A DNA stretch of 64,000 nt from Photobacterium carnosum (GTDB lineage: Bacteria; Pseudomonadota; Gammaproteobacteria; Enterobacterales; Vibrionaceae), in the NCBI RefSeq assembly GCF_002849605.1, contig NZ_NPIB01000023.1, forward strand, positions 1-64,000, given 5' to 3'. The position numbers and the translations under genes were made by a program. The notes under the pieces are model-generated. The model had not been told where the DNA came from. It did no database searches and was given only the letters and a program-made list of their open reading frames with translations. Shown piece after piece: positions 19,440-30,269 of the stretch. How positions within the stretch are numbered: the first letter of the stretch is position 1; every line of letters starts with the position of its first letter.

Positions 19440-20972
19440 TTAAATTACCTGACAACTCAGTTGTTTCAATAACCGATCCATTGCTCGATACCCTAATGCT
19501 TCGGCTAAATGAACCCGCAGAATCTGATCCTGCTCGGCTAAATCAGCAATGGTGCGCGCGACCTTTATAATTCGGTGATAAGCACGCACTGATAATCCCA
19601 ACTGGTGTAATGCATTTTCTAAAAACTCGGCATCTTTAAATGACAACGCGCAATATTTATCTAACTCCCGAGTAGAAAGTAACGCATTCACTTTTCCACA
19701 ACGGGCTAACATGCGCTCACGAGCTTGATCAACCCGCGCCTTTATCACCGCACTTGATTCACCACGATCACCGCCAGTAGTTAACGTACCACGCGGCAAA
19801 GCGGGAATTTCTAACGACATATCAAACCGATCTAACAACGGGCCTGATAAGCGACTTAAATAACGCAAAATTGCCTGTGGATTCGTCCGTGACTGATTAC
19901 CTTCGTAGTAACCTGTTGGGCTTGGATTTAGTGCACCTATTAATTGAAAACGAGCGGGAAAAGTAGTTTTTGCGGTAGCGCGTGAAATTACAATTTGCCC
20001 TGACTCTAACGGCTCTCGCAGAGAATCTAGCACCTTACGTTCAAATTCAGGCATCTCATCTAAAAATAACAGTCCATTGTGCGCGAGTGATATTTCACCC
20101 GGCTTTGGTACAGATCCTCCGCCAACTAAGGCTGCCATTGAACTTGAATGATGTGGCGTCCGAAAAGGACGATTAAGCCAATTACCTTGGTGCAAGGATT
20201 GCTGGGTCAAAGAAGCAACCGCTGCAGTTTCAATAGCTTCTTGATGAGTCATTGGTGGTAATAAATCTCGCAATCGAGATGCCAACATTGTTTTACCCGT
20301 ACCAGGTGGGCCCAATAATAATAGATTATGACTACCTGCTGCCGCGATTTCTAACGCCCGTTTACCTTGTTGCTGACCAATTATATCTTGCATGTCACGT
20401 TGGTCATTAACCTCTACTGATGGGGTTATCACCCGTGGCTGAAGATGTAATTGCAACTGTTGCTGGCCACATAAAAAACCACAGACCGCTAACAAAGAAG
20501 GGGCTGATTTATGTTGTTTTTGTGCCACTAATGCCACCTGATCACCATTTTGATCCGGTACAATTAAACAACGTTTGGCTTTCAATACTGCCAATGCCGC
20601 AGGTAATGCGCCTTTCACTGCACGCAAATCGCCTGATAATGCTAACTCACCAATAAACTCATATTGTGCTAATCGATCAGTAGGGATTTGCCCAGAAGCG
20701 GCCAAGATACCAAGGGCAATAGGCAAATCAAATCGTCCTCCTTCTTTAGGTAAATCAGCAGGGGCTAAATTAACCGTAATACGCCGTGATGGAAATTCAA
20801 ATTGGGCATTAATAATCGCGCTACGAACCCGATCTTTGGCTTCTTTTACGGTAGTTTCAGGCAAACCAACCAACGTAAAACTTGGCATCCCATTACTTAA
20901 ATGTACCTCAACGGTTACTGGTGGGGCTTCTACGCCCACACAAGCTCGACTATGAACAATAGCAAGTGTCAT
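19440..20972 (-). CDS. comM: YifB-family Mg-chelatase-like AAA+ ATPase ComM
   Basis: ComM is a hexameric helicase that drives branch migration of incoming DNA during natural transformation. The 510-residue protein has an N-terminal Lon-protease-like fold (VHSRACVGVEAPPVTVEVH, VGLPETTVKEAKDRVRSA), a Walker A motif GPPGTGKT, a Walker B segment LLFLDEMPEF, an arginine-containing sensor region (LDRFDMSLEIP) and a C-terminal helical domain. I place the start at the fifth codon of the open frame because GGAG lies six bases before it and the family starts with M-T/S-L. It ends next to the dsbA terminator. Confidence 0.94.
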   Translation of the reverse strand: MTLAIVHSRACVGVEAPPVTVEVHLSNGMPSFTLVGLPETTVKEAKDRVRSAIINAQFEFPSRRITVNLAPADLPKEGGRFDLPIALGILAASGQIPTDRLAQYEFIGELALSGDLRAVKGALPAALAVLKAKRCLIVPDQNGDQVALVAQKQHKSAPSLLAVCGFLCGQQQLQLHLQPRVITPSVEVNDQRDMQDIIGQQQGKRALEIAAAGSHNLLLLGPPGTGKTMLASRLRDLLPPMTHQEAIETAAVASLTQQSLHQGNWLNRPFRTPHHSSSMAALVGGGSVPKPGEISLAHNGLLFLDEMPEFERKVLDSLREPLESGQIVISRATAKTTFPARFQLIGALNPSPTGYYEGNQSRTNPQAILRYLSRLSGPLLDRFDMSLEIPALPRGTLTTGGDRGESSAVIKARVDQARERMLARCGKVNALLSTRELDKYCALSFKDAEFLENALHQLGLSVRAYHRIIKVARTIADLAEQDQILRVHLAEALGYRAMDRLLKQLSCQVI

Positions 20973-21092
20973 TGATGACTCCATTGACTGGCAACTTACA
21001 CCATTGGGTTAATGAAATTTATATACGGTGTTACATCAAAGCACCATTAATGCTGCGAATTTACTAATAAAACCAGATTTTTTTCTTGTCAT

Positions 21093-21122
21093 GTGACAGA
21101 GATCCGTGTTACCACTTATATA
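21093..21122 (+). promoter_or_regulatory. Candidate promoter of the ilvGMEDA operon
   Basis: GTGACA (21093-21098) and TATATA (21117-21122) are spaced by 18 bp. The leader peptide begins 34 bp downstream. The -35 differs from consensus at one position. Assigned from spacing and position only. Confidence 0.55.
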
Positions 21123-21155
21123 TAGCAACAACTAAACAATAAAAGTTGGACAATT

Positions 21156-21245
21156 ATGCGCATAACAGCAACATCCCTAATACTCATTATTAATGTCATC
21201 GTGGTGATTATTTCACCGCGTAGGGGATGTGCAGGCGTAAGTTAA
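21156..21245 (+). CDS. ilvL: ilv operon leader peptide
   Basis: A 29-residue peptide beginning MRITATS and containing the run [12 protein letters not shown], so 11 of 12 consecutive residues are Ile, Val or Leu plus one Asn. This is the hallmark of the ilvGMEDA attenuator: ribosome stalling when charged Ile-, Val- or Leu-tRNA is scarce favours an antiterminator. The peptide differs from E. coli IlvL in sequence but has the same composition and position. A strong terminator lies 15 bp after its stop, upstream of ilvG. Confidence 0.9.
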   Translation: MRITATSLILIINVIVVIISPRRGCAGVS

Positions 21246-21259
21246 CGCGACCAAGACAC

Positions 21260-21297
21260 AAAAAAGCCCCCGCACTGAAAAGTTCGGGGGCTTTTTT
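21260..21297 (+). terminator. ilv attenuator terminator
   Basis: A GC-rich stem GCCCCCG / CGGGGGC (21266-21272 and 21285-21291), extended inward by ACT/AGT, is followed by six T residues and preceded by an A run. It lies between ilvL and ilvG and is the expected transcription attenuator of the operon. Confidence 0.92.
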
Positions 21298-21345
21298 AAA
21301 TCAACAAATTTAAATCCGCATTTTAACCACACACAAGGAGCAGCG

Positions 21346-22992
21346 ATGACAGGGGCAGAGTTAGTCGTACAAGCGCTGCAGCAGCAGGGAATAACAACCA
21401 TCTTTGGCTATCCGGGAGGCGCGATCATGCCCATCTATGATGCACTTTATGATGGTGATGTTGAGCATATTTTATGTCGTCACGAACAAGGGGCGGCAAT
21501 GGCGGCAATTGGCATGGCACGATCAACCCAAAGTGTTGCCGTCTGCATGGCCACATCAGGGCCGGGAGCAACAAATTTAGTGACTGGATTGGCTGATGCT
21601 TTAATGGATTCAGTCCCTTTGGTTGCCATTACAGGCCAAGTGGCAAGCTCACACATTGGCACTGATGCTTTTCAAGAAATGGATGTGATTGGAATGTCAT
21701 TGTCGTGCACCAAGCACAGCTATCTAGTAACCGACATCAACGATCTTGCACCGACATTAGCAGAGGCTTTTGTGGTGGCCAAAAGTGGTCGTCCAGGGCC
21801 AGTAATTGTTGATATCGCTAAAGATGTACAGTTGGCTACGGCACCAACAACAGTATTGCCTAGCGTCACTCCGCCACCATTACCGATAGCCTCTGTTACC
21901 GCTATCGAAGTGGCACAACAGTTATTAGCTCAATGTCAGCGACCCGTTTTATATGTTGGCGGCGGTGTACAAATTGCCAAGGCAACCGCAACCCTGCGCC
22001 AATTTCTAACCCTCAACCCAATGCCGTCAGTCAGCACCCTCAAAGGTTTAGGTTCAGTCGCCCGTCACGATCCGCATTACCTTGGAATGCTAGGAATGCA
22101 TGGCACTAAAGCGGCAAATCTAGTTGTACAAGAGTCTGATTTATTGATCGTTGTTGGCGCGCGGTTTGATGATCGGGTTACCGGAAAATTGGATACCTTT
22201 GCCCCTCTCGCGAAGGTGATCCACATTGATATTGATGCAGCTGAATTTAATAAATTACGCTATGCCAACGCACCGTTGCGTGGTGACATTAATGTTATTT
22301 TACCGCAGCTTGAACTAGGGCAAGACATCAGTCGCTGGTTAACCCATAGCGAACATTTACGCCACATTGGTAAATGGCGCTACGACCATCCGGGTGAATT
22401 AATTTATGCGCCACTATTACTAAAACAACTGTCAGACATGATGTCCGATAACAGCATAGTCTCGACCGATGTAGGGCAACATCAAATGTGGGCGGCACAA
22501 CATATTCAACCGCGTGAGCCACAAAACTACATCACTTCTGCTGGACTTGGCACTATGGGCTTTGGCTTACCCGCCGCGATGGGAGCCAGTGTTGCACGCC
22601 CTGATTCTCAATCGATACTGATCTCCGGTGATGGCTCATTTATGATGAATGTACAGGAACTTGGCACTCTTAAACGCCGCCAAATTCCAGTCAAAATGGT
22701 ACTGATTAATAACCAACGCTTAGGCATGGTGCGTCAATGGCAATCGCTGTTTTTTGATGGTCGCCATAGCGAAACAATTTTGGATGATAACCCTGATTTT
22801 GTAATGCTGGCGCGGGCGTTTGATATTCCTGGTAAAACCATCACCCGCAAAGAGGAAGTTGCACCAGCACTGGTTGAAATGCTTGCTAGCGACAGCGCCT
22901 ATTTATTACACGTGATGATTGATGAAGAACAAAATGTATGGCCATTAGTACCACCGGGCGCTGCCAATCAAGACATGCTGGAGAACACGTAA
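21346..22992 (+). CDS. ilvG: Acetolactate synthase II large subunit
   Basis: IlvG is the thiamine-diphosphate-dependent catalytic subunit that forms acetolactate or acetohydroxybutyrate in branched-chain amino-acid synthesis. The 548-residue protein is intact, unlike the frameshifted E. coli K-12 gene. The catalytic glutamate E47 is present in [10 protein letters not shown]; the ThDP-binding motif starts at [12 protein letters not shown] and ends at [12 protein letters not shown]. An AAGGAG Shine-Dalgarno sequence precedes the ATG. ilvM, the regulatory subunit, starts 3 bp after the stop. Confidence 0.96.
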   Translation: MTGAELVVQALQQQGITTIFGYPGGAIMPIYDALYDGDVEHILCRHEQGAAMAAIGMARSTQSVAVCMATSGPGATNLVTGLADALMDSVPLVAITGQVASSHIGTDAFQEMDVIGMSLSCTKHSYLVTDINDLAPTLAEAFVVAKSGRPGPVIVDIAKDVQLATAPTTVLPSVTPPPLPIASVTAIEVAQQLLAQCQRPVLYVGGGVQIAKATATLRQFLTLNPMPSVSTLKGLGSVARHDPHYLGMLGMHGTKAANLVVQESDLLIVVGARFDDRVTGKLDTFAPLAKVIHIDIDAAEFNKLRYANAPLRGDINVILPQLELGQDISRWLTHSEHLRHIGKWRYDHPGELIYAPLLLKQLSDMMSDNSIVSTDVGQHQMWAAQHIQPREPQNYITSAGLGTMGFGLPAAMGASVARPDSQSILISGDGSFMMNVQELGTLKRRQIPVKMVLINNQRLGMVRQWQSLFFDGRHSETILDDNPDFVMLARAFDIPGKTITRKEEVAPALVEMLASDSAYLLHVMIDEEQNVWPLVPPGAANQDMLENT

Positions 22993-22995
22993 ATC

Positions 22996-23244
22996 ATGGA
23001 TAGATATTTACTCGACATCAAAGCCAACGATAAACCAGTATTACTTGAACGTATTTTACGAGTGATTCGCCACCGTGGATTTGTGATCAAAAAAGTGGAT
23101 GCGACCCAAAACCATCATAGCAATATCGCCACCATTGCAATTATTGTTGATAGTGATCGTCCGATTAGCATTCTGATCAATCAAATAGAAAAACTCTGGG
23201 ATGTAACCACCGTTATCACCTCAAAAATCGAAAATTTGGATTAA
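22996..23244 (+). CDS. ilvM: Acetolactate synthase II small subunit
   Basis: The 82-residue protein is a single ACT domain (LDIKANDKPVLLERILRVIRHRGFVIKKVDAT) typical of IlvM, which stabilises and activates IlvG. The length agrees with E. coli IlvM (87 aa). Position between ilvG (3-bp gap) and ilvE (21-bp gap) is the standard operon order. Its small size and relaxed conservation are normal for this family. Confidence 0.92.
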   Translation: MDRYLLDIKANDKPVLLERILRVIRHRGFVIKKVDATQNHHSNIATIAIIVDSDRPISILINQIEKLWDVTTVITSKIENLD

Positions 23245-23265
23245 ATTTTAAGAAGGGAACTCGTC

Positions 23266-24198
23266 ATGGCAAACACAGCTGATTTTATTTGGTTTAACGG
23301 TAATATCGTTCCTTGGGCGGAAGCGAATGTTCACGTTCTTACCCATGCAATGCACTACGGCACTTCTGTTTTTGAAGGCATTCGTTGTTACAACACCCCC
23401 AAAGGACCGGCGATTTTCCGCCATAAAGAACACATGCAACGGTTACTTAATTCGGCCAAAATTTATCGTTTCCCAATTCCTTATCACTGCGATCAACTAA
23501 TGGAAATTTGCCGTGAAACCATTCGCATCAATAAACTCGATTCGGCCTATATTCGCCCATTAGGCTATGTTGGTAATGTCGGTTTAGGTGTCTGCCCTCC
23601 GGTTGATACCATTATGGATCTGATTGTAGCGGCCTTTCCATGGGGCTCATATTTAGGTGAAGAAGCGTTAGAAAATGGTGTCGATGCAATGATTTCAAGC
23701 TGGAACCGCGCGGCACCTAATACCATTCCAACCGCAGCTAAAGCTGGTGGTAACTACTTATCATCATTGCTTGTTGGCAGTGAAGCCCGTCGCCACGGTT
23801 ATGCAGAAGGGATTGCGCTAAGTGTTGACGGTTACCTTTCAGAAGGTGCAGGTGAAAATATTTTCGTGGTGCGTAATGGCGTCCTTTCAACCCCACCAAC
23901 CACCAGTGCAATCTTACCGGGTATTACTCGCGACACCATTATGGTGCTAGCCAAAGAACGTGGCTATGAAGTACGCGAAGAAAATATAGCTCGAGAAGCA
24001 CTCTACCTTGCCGATGAAGTATTCATGACGGGCACCGCCGCTGAAATTGTCCCCGTACGCAGTGTTGATCAGATCTCGGTTGGAGCAGGTAAACGCGGAC
24101 CAATCACTCACCAACTACAAACCGATTACTTTGGCTTATTTAATGGCGAAACTGACGACAAATGGGGTTGGTTAGACTACGTATACCCAGCTAAGTAA
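23266..24198 (+). CDS. ilvE: Branched-chain-amino-acid aminotransferase
   Basis: IlvE is a class IV PLP aminotransferase that carries out the last step of Val, Leu and Ile synthesis. The 310-residue protein has the PLP lysine K159 in AAKAGGNYL, the class IV signature EGAGENIFVVRNG...TPP and the FEGIRCY segment near residues 36-42. The start is preceded by AAGAAGGGAA. It is the third structural gene of the operon. A hairpin follows it in the gap to ilvD. Confidence 0.97.
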   Translation: MANTADFIWFNGNIVPWAEANVHVLTHAMHYGTSVFEGIRCYNTPKGPAIFRHKEHMQRLLNSAKIYRFPIPYHCDQLMEICRETIRINKLDSAYIRPLGYVGNVGLGVCPPVDTIMDLIVAAFPWGSYLGEEALENGVDAMISSWNRAAPNTIPTAAKAGGNYLSSLLVGSEARRHGYAEGIALSVDGYLSEGAGENIFVVRNGVLSTPPTTSAILPGITRDTIMVLAKERGYEVREENIAREALYLADEVFMTGTAAEIVPVRSVDQISVGAGKRGPITHQLQTDYFGLFNGETDDKWGWLDYVYPAK

Positions 24199-24226
24199 CT
24201 GTGTCGATTAAATTAATTAATGACAT

Positions 24227-24247
24227 CAGCCATCGCTATGGTGGCTG
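24227..24247 (+). repeat. Intercistronic inverted repeat between ilvE and ilvD
   Basis: CAGCCA and TGGCTG flank a 9-base centre. No T run follows, so it is more likely an mRNA processing or stability hairpin than a terminator. Confidence 0.4.
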
Positions 24248-24269
24248 AACTAAAAAGGATTTTATTGTT

Positions 24270-26111
24270 ATGCCTACGTATCGTTCAGCAACAACAACCC
24301 ATGGTCGAAATATGGCAGGCGCACGTGCATTATGGCGCGCAACTGGGGTTAAAGACGAAGATTTTGGTAAACCGATTATTGCGGTGGTGAACTCATTCAC
24401 TCAATTTGTACCGGGCCACGTACACTTAAAAGATCTCGGACAATTGGTGGCCAAGCAGATTGAACAAGCAGGCGGGATCGCCAAAGAATTCAATACTATC
24501 GCCGTTGATGACGGTATCGCAATGGGTCATGGCGGTATGCTGTATTCATTGCCATCCCGCGAACTCATTGCCGACTCAGTTGAATACATGGTCAATGCCC
24601 ATTGTGCTGATGCAATGGTGTGTATTTCTAACTGTGACAAAATTACCCCCGGAATGCTAATGGCATCATTGCGATTAAACATTCCGGTGATTTTTGTTTC
24701 TGGTGGCCCAATGGAAGCAGGAAAAACTAAACTTTCAGATCAAGTGATCAAACTCGATTTAGTGGATGCGATGATCCAAGGTGCGGATCCTTCAGTTTCT
24801 GACGAACAAAGCGAACAGATCGAACGATCCGCCTGCCCAACCTGTGGTTCCTGTTCGGGAATGTTTACCGCTAACTCAATGAACTGTTTAACCGAAGCGT
24901 TAGGTTTAAGCCAACCGGGTAATGGTTCAATGTTAGCGACACACACCGATCGTGAGCAACTATTCATTAATGCCGGTAAACGTATTGTTGCACTGACTAA
25001 ACGTTATTACGAACAAGATGATACCACCGCATTACCACGTAATATTGCCAACAAATTAGCGTTTGAAAATGCGATGGCACTTGATATTGCGATGGGCGGT
25101 TCAAGTAATACCGTATTGCACTTATTGGCCGCGGCTCAAGAAGGTGGAATTGATTTCACCATGGCTGATATTGATCAAATGTCACGTCGCGTGCCACAAC
25201 TGTGTAAAGTTGCGCCGTCAACGCCGAAATACCATATGGAAGATGTTCACCGAGCGGGTGGGGTGTACAGTATTTTAGGTGAGCTTGATCGCGCCGGACT
25301 GTTCCACAACCAATGTCATAATATTTTGGGTGAAACCTTTGCCGAAAGCCTACGCCATTACGATATTGTCCAAACCCAATCCCAAGCAGTCAAAAATTTC
25401 TTCCGTGCAGGCCCTGCGGGTATTCGTACCACCAAAGCGTTTTCACAAAATTGCCGCTGGGATACCTTGGATGATGATCGCCAACATGGGTGTATTCGTA
25501 GCCAAGAATTTGCCTTTAGCGACGAAGGTGGGCTAGCAGTATTATCCGGCAATATGGCCCTTGATGGTTGTATCGTTAAAACCGCAGGCGTTGATGAAAG
25601 CTGCTTAACCTTTACCGGACCCGCGGTGGTATTTGAAAGCCAAGACACTGCGGTTGAAGGTATTCTTGGTGGTAAAGTCAAAGCGGGTGATGTGGTTGTT
25701 ATCCGCTATGAAGGACCAAAAGGCGGCCCCGGGATGCAAGAAATGTTGTATCCAACCACCTACTTAAAATCAATGGGACTCGGTAAAGAATGCGCTCTAA
25801 TCACTGACGGACGTTTCTCTGGTGGTACTTCCGGTTTATCTATTGGTCACGTATCACCGGAAGCCGCCAGTGGCGGTACAATTGGCCTTATCAATAATGG
25901 CGATATGATCGCAATTGATATTCCTAATCGCAGTATCAACTTACTAGTCGACGATGCCATCCTTGCTAGTCGTCGCGCTGATGCAGATCAACGGGGTTGG
26001 AAACCGGTTGATCGTGTCCGTCAGGTGTCATTAGCACTTAAAGCTTACGCGCTACTTGCGACCAGTGCTGATAAAGGCGCGGTACGTGATAAATCCAAGC
26101 TAGAAGGATAA
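24270..26111 (+). CDS. ilvD: Dihydroxy-acid dehydratase
   Basis: IlvD is an iron-sulfur enzyme that dehydrates dihydroxy-isovalerate and dihydroxy-methylvalerate to the 2-keto acids. The 613-residue protein has the cluster cysteines in [11 protein letters not shown] and in [17 protein letters not shown], and the C-terminal family motifs [22 protein letters not shown] and IGHVSPEA. Length is standard. It lies between ilvE and ilvA, with a 4-bp gap to ilvA. Confidence 0.97.
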   Translation: MPTYRSATTTHGRNMAGARALWRATGVKDEDFGKPIIAVVNSFTQFVPGHVHLKDLGQLVAKQIEQAGGIAKEFNTIAVDDGIAMGHGGMLYSLPSRELIADSVEYMVNAHCADAMVCISNCDKITPGMLMASLRLNIPVIFVSGGPMEAGKTKLSDQVIKLDLVDAMIQGADPSVSDEQSEQIERSACPTCGSCSGMFTANSMNCLTEALGLSQPGNGSMLATHTDREQLFINAGKRIVALTKRYYEQDDTTALPRNIANKLAFENAMALDIAMGGSSNTVLHLLAAAQEGGIDFTMADIDQMSRRVPQLCKVAPSTPKYHMEDVHRAGGVYSILGELDRAGLFHNQCHNILGETFAESLRHYDIVQTQSQAVKNFFRAGPAGIRTTKAFSQNCRWDTLDDDRQHGCIRSQEFAFSDEGGLAVLSGNMALDGCIVKTAGVDESCLTFTGPAVVFESQDTAVEGILGGKVKAGDVVVIRYEGPKGGPGMQEMLYPTTYLKSMGLGKECALITDGRFSGGTSGLSIGHVSPEAASGGTIGLINNGDMIAIDIPNRSINLLVDDAILASRRADADQRGWKPVDRVRQVSLALKAYALLATSADKGAVRDKSKLEG

Positions 26112-26115
26112 TATC

Positions 26116-27669
26116 ATGGCCAATATCAAACTCGCTAGCGACCAATATTTACTTAGCGGTGCCGACTACTTACGTAATATTTTACGGGCGCCAGTCTATG
26201 AAGTCGCGCAAGTCACACCATTACAAAGCATGACTCGCCTCAGTGCTCGCATCAATAATCATGTTCAGCTAAAGCGTGAAGATCGCCAACCCGTGCATTC
26301 TTTTAAACTGCGCGGTGCTTATAACATGATGACCCAACTGACAGAATCTCAGCGTCAAGCGGGCGTCATTGCAGCATCAGCGGGGAATCATGCACAAGGG
26401 TTGGCATTATCGAGTCAAAAACTCGGGGTCAATGCCACTATCGTCATGCCGCGTACTACACCTGATATTAAAATTGATGCGGTGCGGGGTTTTGGCGGTA
26501 ACGTAATTTTGCATGGTAACAACTTTGATGAAGCGAAAACTCACGCTGAAATACTTGCCCAGCAACATGGCTATACCTTTATTCCACCCTTTGATCATCC
26601 GGCTATTATTGCCGGCCAAGGTACGATTGGGATTGAATTGGTACAACAAAATGGTCATTTAGACTATGTGTTTGTGCCTGTTGGCGGCGGCGGTTTAGCG
26701 GCGGGGGTATCAGTATTACTCAAACAACTGTTGCCGGAAATTAAAGTTATCGGTGTCGAAGCAGAAGATTCCGCTTGTTTAAAAGCAGCCCTAGATGCAG
26801 GACAACCTGTCACCCTTGATCAAGTAGGCATGTTTGCTGATGGCGTCGCTGTTAAACGCATCGGCAATGAAACTTTCCGTTTATGTGAACAATATCTTGA
26901 TGATGTGATCACAGTAAGCAGTGATGAAATTTGTGCCGCAGTAAAAGATATCTTTGAAGACACACGCGCGATTGCTGAACCATCAGGAGCATTATCACTG
27001 GCGGGCTTAAAAAAATACGCTGAGCAGCAACAATTACAACAACGTCATTTAGCGGCAATTTTATCAGGGGCTAACCTTAACTTTCATGGTTTACGTTATG
27101 TTTCTGAGCGGTGTGAACTAAGTGAAAAACGTGAAGGGTTATTAGCGGTCACTATTCCTGAACGCCCTGGGGCCTTTCTTGAATTTTGTCACCTTATTGG
27201 CGGGCGAGCAGTCACCGAGTTTAACTATCGCTATAACGACAGTAAATTAGCCAATGTCTTTGTCGGGGTACGCTTACTGCAAGGACAACTTGAATTGGAT
27301 CAAATAATTGCAGATCTACATCAAGGGGGTTATCCAGTGATGGATTTGTCTGATGATGAGGTAGCCAAAGTGCATGTGCGTTATATGATTGGTGGCCGAC
27401 CATCAAAACCCTTACAAGAACGCCTGTACAGTTTTGAATTTCCAGAATATCCCGGCGCTCTGGCTAAGTTTCTATCAACCTTAGGCAGCCAATGGAATAT
27501 TAGTTTATTTAATTATCGTAACCATGGGGCTGATTATGGCCGAGTGTTATGTGGCTTTGAGTTAGCTGATCACGATTTACTCTCGTTTACCAGTCACCTA
27601 CGTAAATTGGGCTATCATTGGCATGACGAGACTGACAGCACGGCATATAAATTCTTTCTCGCCCAATAA
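26116..27669 (+). CDS. ilvA: Threonine ammonia-lyase, biosynthetic
   Basis: IlvA deaminates threonine to 2-oxobutanoate, the committed step of isoleucine synthesis. The 517-residue protein has a fold type II PLP domain with the lysine K64 in HSFKLRGAYN and the phosphate-binding loop VPVGGGGLAAG. The C-terminal ~180 residues form two ACT-like regulatory domains (starting near KREGLLAVTIPERPGAF and PLQERLYSFEFPEYPGAL), as in the isoleucine-inhibited biosynthetic enzyme. It is the last gene of ilvGMEDA; a terminator follows within 25 bp. Confidence 0.97.
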   Translation: MANIKLASDQYLLSGADYLRNILRAPVYEVAQVTPLQSMTRLSARINNHVQLKREDRQPVHSFKLRGAYNMMTQLTESQRQAGVIAASAGNHAQGLALSSQKLGVNATIVMPRTTPDIKIDAVRGFGGNVILHGNNFDEAKTHAEILAQQHGYTFIPPFDHPAIIAGQGTIGIELVQQNGHLDYVFVPVGGGGLAAGVSVLLKQLLPEIKVIGVEAEDSACLKAALDAGQPVTLDQVGMFADGVAVKRIGNETFRLCEQYLDDVITVSSDEICAAVKDIFEDTRAIAEPSGALSLAGLKKYAEQQQLQQRHLAAILSGANLNFHGLRYVSERCELSEKREGLLAVTIPERPGAFLEFCHLIGGRAVTEFNYRYNDSKLANVFVGVRLLQGQLELDQIIADLHQGGYPVMDLSDDEVAKVHVRYMIGGRPSKPLQERLYSFEFPEYPGALAKFLSTLGSQWNISLFNYRNHGADYGRVLCGFELADHDLLSFTSHLRKLGYHWHDETDSTAYKFFLAQ

Positions 27670-27691
27670 TATCAACATCTGCTATATATCA

Positions 27692-27713
27692 AGCAGCCTT
27701 AGTGCTGCTTTTT
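27692..27713 (+). terminator. Terminator of the ilvGMEDA operon
   Basis: AGCAGC-CTTAGT-GCTGCT stem with five T residues, 22 bp after the ilvA stop. Confidence 0.85.
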
Positions 27714-27729
27714 ATTTGACAATGGTTTA

Positions 27730-28107
27730 TCAGCGACGATGGATAATTGTACGCGTATATTCCGTCATAAATTGTGCTAATTGAATGCTTTGCTGTAAAA
27801 TAATTTGCCGCGCAGAATGGGGTAAACAACCAAAACACTGCACTAATTTATCGATCTCTTCTTTGTACTCACTCTCAATAATATCTAATCCTAAATCACC
27901 ATAAATAAACCACGTTAATGGTCTTTCTGTTAGCTCTGATATTTCCATTAAGAGACGTACTTTAGGTTCTGTTTTCCCTGTTTCTAAATCCAAATAGGTT
28001 TGGCGAGCCACTTTCAACTGCTGTGCCATATAGACTTGAGTTAAACCTTTCCATTCTCGCGCTTCTTTGATCCGTAGCGCCATCTCTTGTTTACTATCAA
28101 CCATCAT
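27730..28107 (-). CDS. XRE-family helix-turn-helix regulator
   Basis: The 125-residue protein has an N-terminal Cro/CI-type helix-turn-helix (ALRIKEAREWKGLTQVYMAQQLKVARQTYLDLETGKTEP, residues about 10-48) and a C-terminal helical part without a recognised effector domain. Two ATG codons are adjacent at the start. It is the only gene between ilvA and glmS and points toward ilvA. It could act on its own promoter or the adjacent glmS region, but no operator was identified. I do not recognise a named orthologue. Confidence 0.8.
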   Translation of the reverse strand: MMVDSKQEMALRIKEAREWKGLTQVYMAQQLKVARQTYLDLETGKTEPKVRLLMEISELTERPLTWFIYGDLGLDIIESEYKEEIDKLVQCFGCLPHSARQIILQQSIQLAQFMTEYTRTIIHRR

Positions 28108-28340
28108 TTACTCCACAAAACCGTTGTTAGCATTAGTAACTACTACTAACAACCCTTGCAGATGATACGCCAAGTTTTTCAATCTATAACTGAACAAAAA
28201 TCAGACAATTAACAGTTAAGTATCACGCTGATTTTTATTTTGAATTGCAGTTCGTGATTTTTAAGAGCGTTATTCCTATTTCGCAAAAAAATCGTTACTC
28301 ATGCCAATATAACTAGACCTCACATATTAATTACAACCAT

Positions 28341-28367
28341 AAAAAAAGGTACCATTAATAGCACCTT
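28341..28367 (-). terminator. Terminator after glmS
   Basis: On the minus strand AAGGTGC and GTACCTT pair around an 8-base loop (one G-T pair) and are followed by seven T residues. It ends the glmS transcript 30 bp after the stop. Confidence 0.8.
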
Positions 28368-28397
28368 CTTGATTACGAAAATTATAACTCAGTCGTT

Positions 28398-30233
28398 TTA
28401 TTCAACAGTGACGGCTTTAGCCAGATTACGTGGTTGATCAACATCAGTACCTTTAATCAATGCAACGTGATAAGCCAGTAACTGCATTGGAATGGTGTAA
28501 AAAATAGGGGCAATAATCTCATCCACTTTAGGCATTGTAATGATCTTCATACCCTCACAATCATCAAAGCCGGCTTCGCTATCAGCAAATACATACAGTA
28601 ACCCACCACGGGCGCGCACTTCTTCAATGTTTGATTTTAATTTCTCAAGCAAATCATTGGTCGGAGCCACCACAATCACTGGCATTTCAGCATCCACTAA
28701 CGCTAACGGGCCATGTTTAAGCTCACCCGCCGCATACGCTTCTGCATGAATGTAAGAAATTTCTTTAAGTTTCAATGACGCTTCAACTGCAATCGGATAA
28801 AACTCACCGCGACCTAAAAATAACGCATGCTGTTTATCAGCAAAATCTTCAGCTAACGCTTCAATCGGTTTATCAAATGCCAATGCTTTTTCAATTTGAG
28901 TCGGCAATTGCTGCAACGCAGTCACAATTTGTTGTTCTTTAACGTGATCAATACTACCTTGCTGTTTACCTAATGCTGTCACTAACATCAATAATGCCAC
29001 CAGCTGAGTAGTAAATGCTTTAGTCGATGCAACCCCAATTTCAGCACCAGCACGCGTCATAAAGGCTAAATCAGATTCACGCACTAATGATGAACCCGCG
29101 ACATTACAAATCGTCATCGCTGCCATATAGCCTTTTTGTTTGGCTAAGCGCAATGCCGCTAAAGTATCTGCCGTTTCACCTGATTGAGACAAGGTGATCA
29201 ACAGGCTATTGGGGCGAGTGACAAATTTACGGTAACGGAACTCTGAAGCTATCTCGACATCACAACTGACACCCGCAAGCGATTCAAACCAATACCGTGC
29301 TACCATGCCAGCATTGTATGAGGTGCCACAAGCAATGATCTGAATATGTTCTACTTTATCGAGGATCGCAGTGGCATCACTACCAATACTTTCAACGATC
29401 ACATGATCATTGCTAATTCGGCCTTCCATGGTGTTGATCAATGCACTTGGCTGTTCAAAGATCTCTTTTTGCATATAGTGTCGATATTGGCCTTTATCAG
29501 CAGCATCATGCTCTACTGTCGATTCATTCACTACCCGTTCAACCGCTTGACCATTACCGTCAAAGACTGAAATTGTGCGACGTGTCACTTCAGCCACATC
29601 ACCTTCTTCTAAGAACATAAAGCGGCGGGTAACGTTTAATAATGCCAATTGATCTGAGGCGATAAAGTTTTCACCCACGCCAAGCCCAATCACTAATGGA
29701 CTGCCTGAGCGAGCAACAACAATCCGTTCCGGATCACGACTGTCCATCACTACGGTTCCGTATGCGCCTCGCAATTGCAATACCGTTTTTTGAACAGCTT
29801 CAAGTAAAGTCTCAGCAGAGCGTAATTCCCAATCCACTAAATGCGCAATCACCTCAGTATCCGTTTGCGAGCTAAAGACATAACCACGCTCAAGCAATAA
29901 TTCACGTAATGCTTGATGGTTTTCAATAATGCCATTATGGACTAAAGCAATATGTTGGCCTGAAATATGCGGGTGGGCGTTAGCTTCAGAAGGTTCGCCA
30001 TGAGTCGCCCAGCGAGTATGTGCAATACCAGTACCGCCACTTAAAGGCGTACTATCAACCGCATTAGCTAACTCTTGTACTTTGCCTAATCGACGTACAC
30101 GCTGGAGTACATTATCAGTATCTACAATCGCAATCCCTGCAGAGTCATAACCGCGGTATTCTAAACGGCGTAAACCTTCAATTAGAATTTCAGCGACATC
30201 ACGTTGCGCTACTGCACCCACTATTCCACACAT
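28398..30233 (-). CDS. glmS: Glutamine--fructose-6-phosphate aminotransferase
   Basis: GlmS makes glucosamine-6-phosphate from fructose-6-phosphate and glutamine, the entry to UDP-GlcNAc synthesis. The 611-residue protein has the N-terminal Ntn glutaminase domain with C2 as nucleophile (MCGIVGAV) and [11 protein letters not shown], two SIS domains ([31 protein letters not shown]), and the C-terminal [12 protein letters not shown] tail that closes the active site. It is 36 bp downstream of a DeoR regulator gene and close to glmU, which acts later in the same pathway. Confidence 0.97.
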   Translation of the reverse strand: MCGIVGAVAQRDVAEILIEGLRRLEYRGYDSAGIAIVDTDNVLQRVRRLGKVQELANAVDSTPLSGGTGIAHTRWATHGEPSEANAHPHISGQHIALVHNGIIENHQALRELLLERGYVFSSQTDTEVIAHLVDWELRSAETLLEAVQKTVLQLRGAYGTVVMDSRDPERIVVARSGSPLVIGLGVGENFIASDQLALLNVTRRFMFLEEGDVAEVTRRTISVFDGNGQAVERVVNESTVEHDAADKGQYRHYMQKEIFEQPSALINTMEGRISNDHVIVESIGSDATAILDKVEHIQIIACGTSYNAGMVARYWFESLAGVSCDVEIASEFRYRKFVTRPNSLLITLSQSGETADTLAALRLAKQKGYMAAMTICNVAGSSLVRESDLAFMTRAGAEIGVASTKAFTTQLVALLMLVTALGKQQGSIDHVKEQQIVTALQQLPTQIEKALAFDKPIEALAEDFADKQHALFLGRGEFYPIAVEASLKLKEISYIHAEAYAAGELKHGPLALVDAEMPVIVVAPTNDLLEKLKSNIEEVRARGGLLYVFADSEAGFDDCEGMKIITMPKVDEIIAPIFYTIPMQLLAYHVALIKGTDVDQPRNLAKAVTVE

Positions 30234-30269
30234 AATAATTCCTTTACTGCTGCTTTGGTTATTCTGAGG

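Noticed and set aside
21346-22992. Possible frameshift in ilvG as in E. coli K-12
   Set aside because: The frame is continuous for 548 codons and all catalytic motifs are present.
28108-28397. glmS ribozyme or other RNA element around glmS
   Set aside because: The gap downstream of glmS holds only a terminator and AT-rich DNA, and the 36 bp upstream of glmS are too short for a ribozyme.
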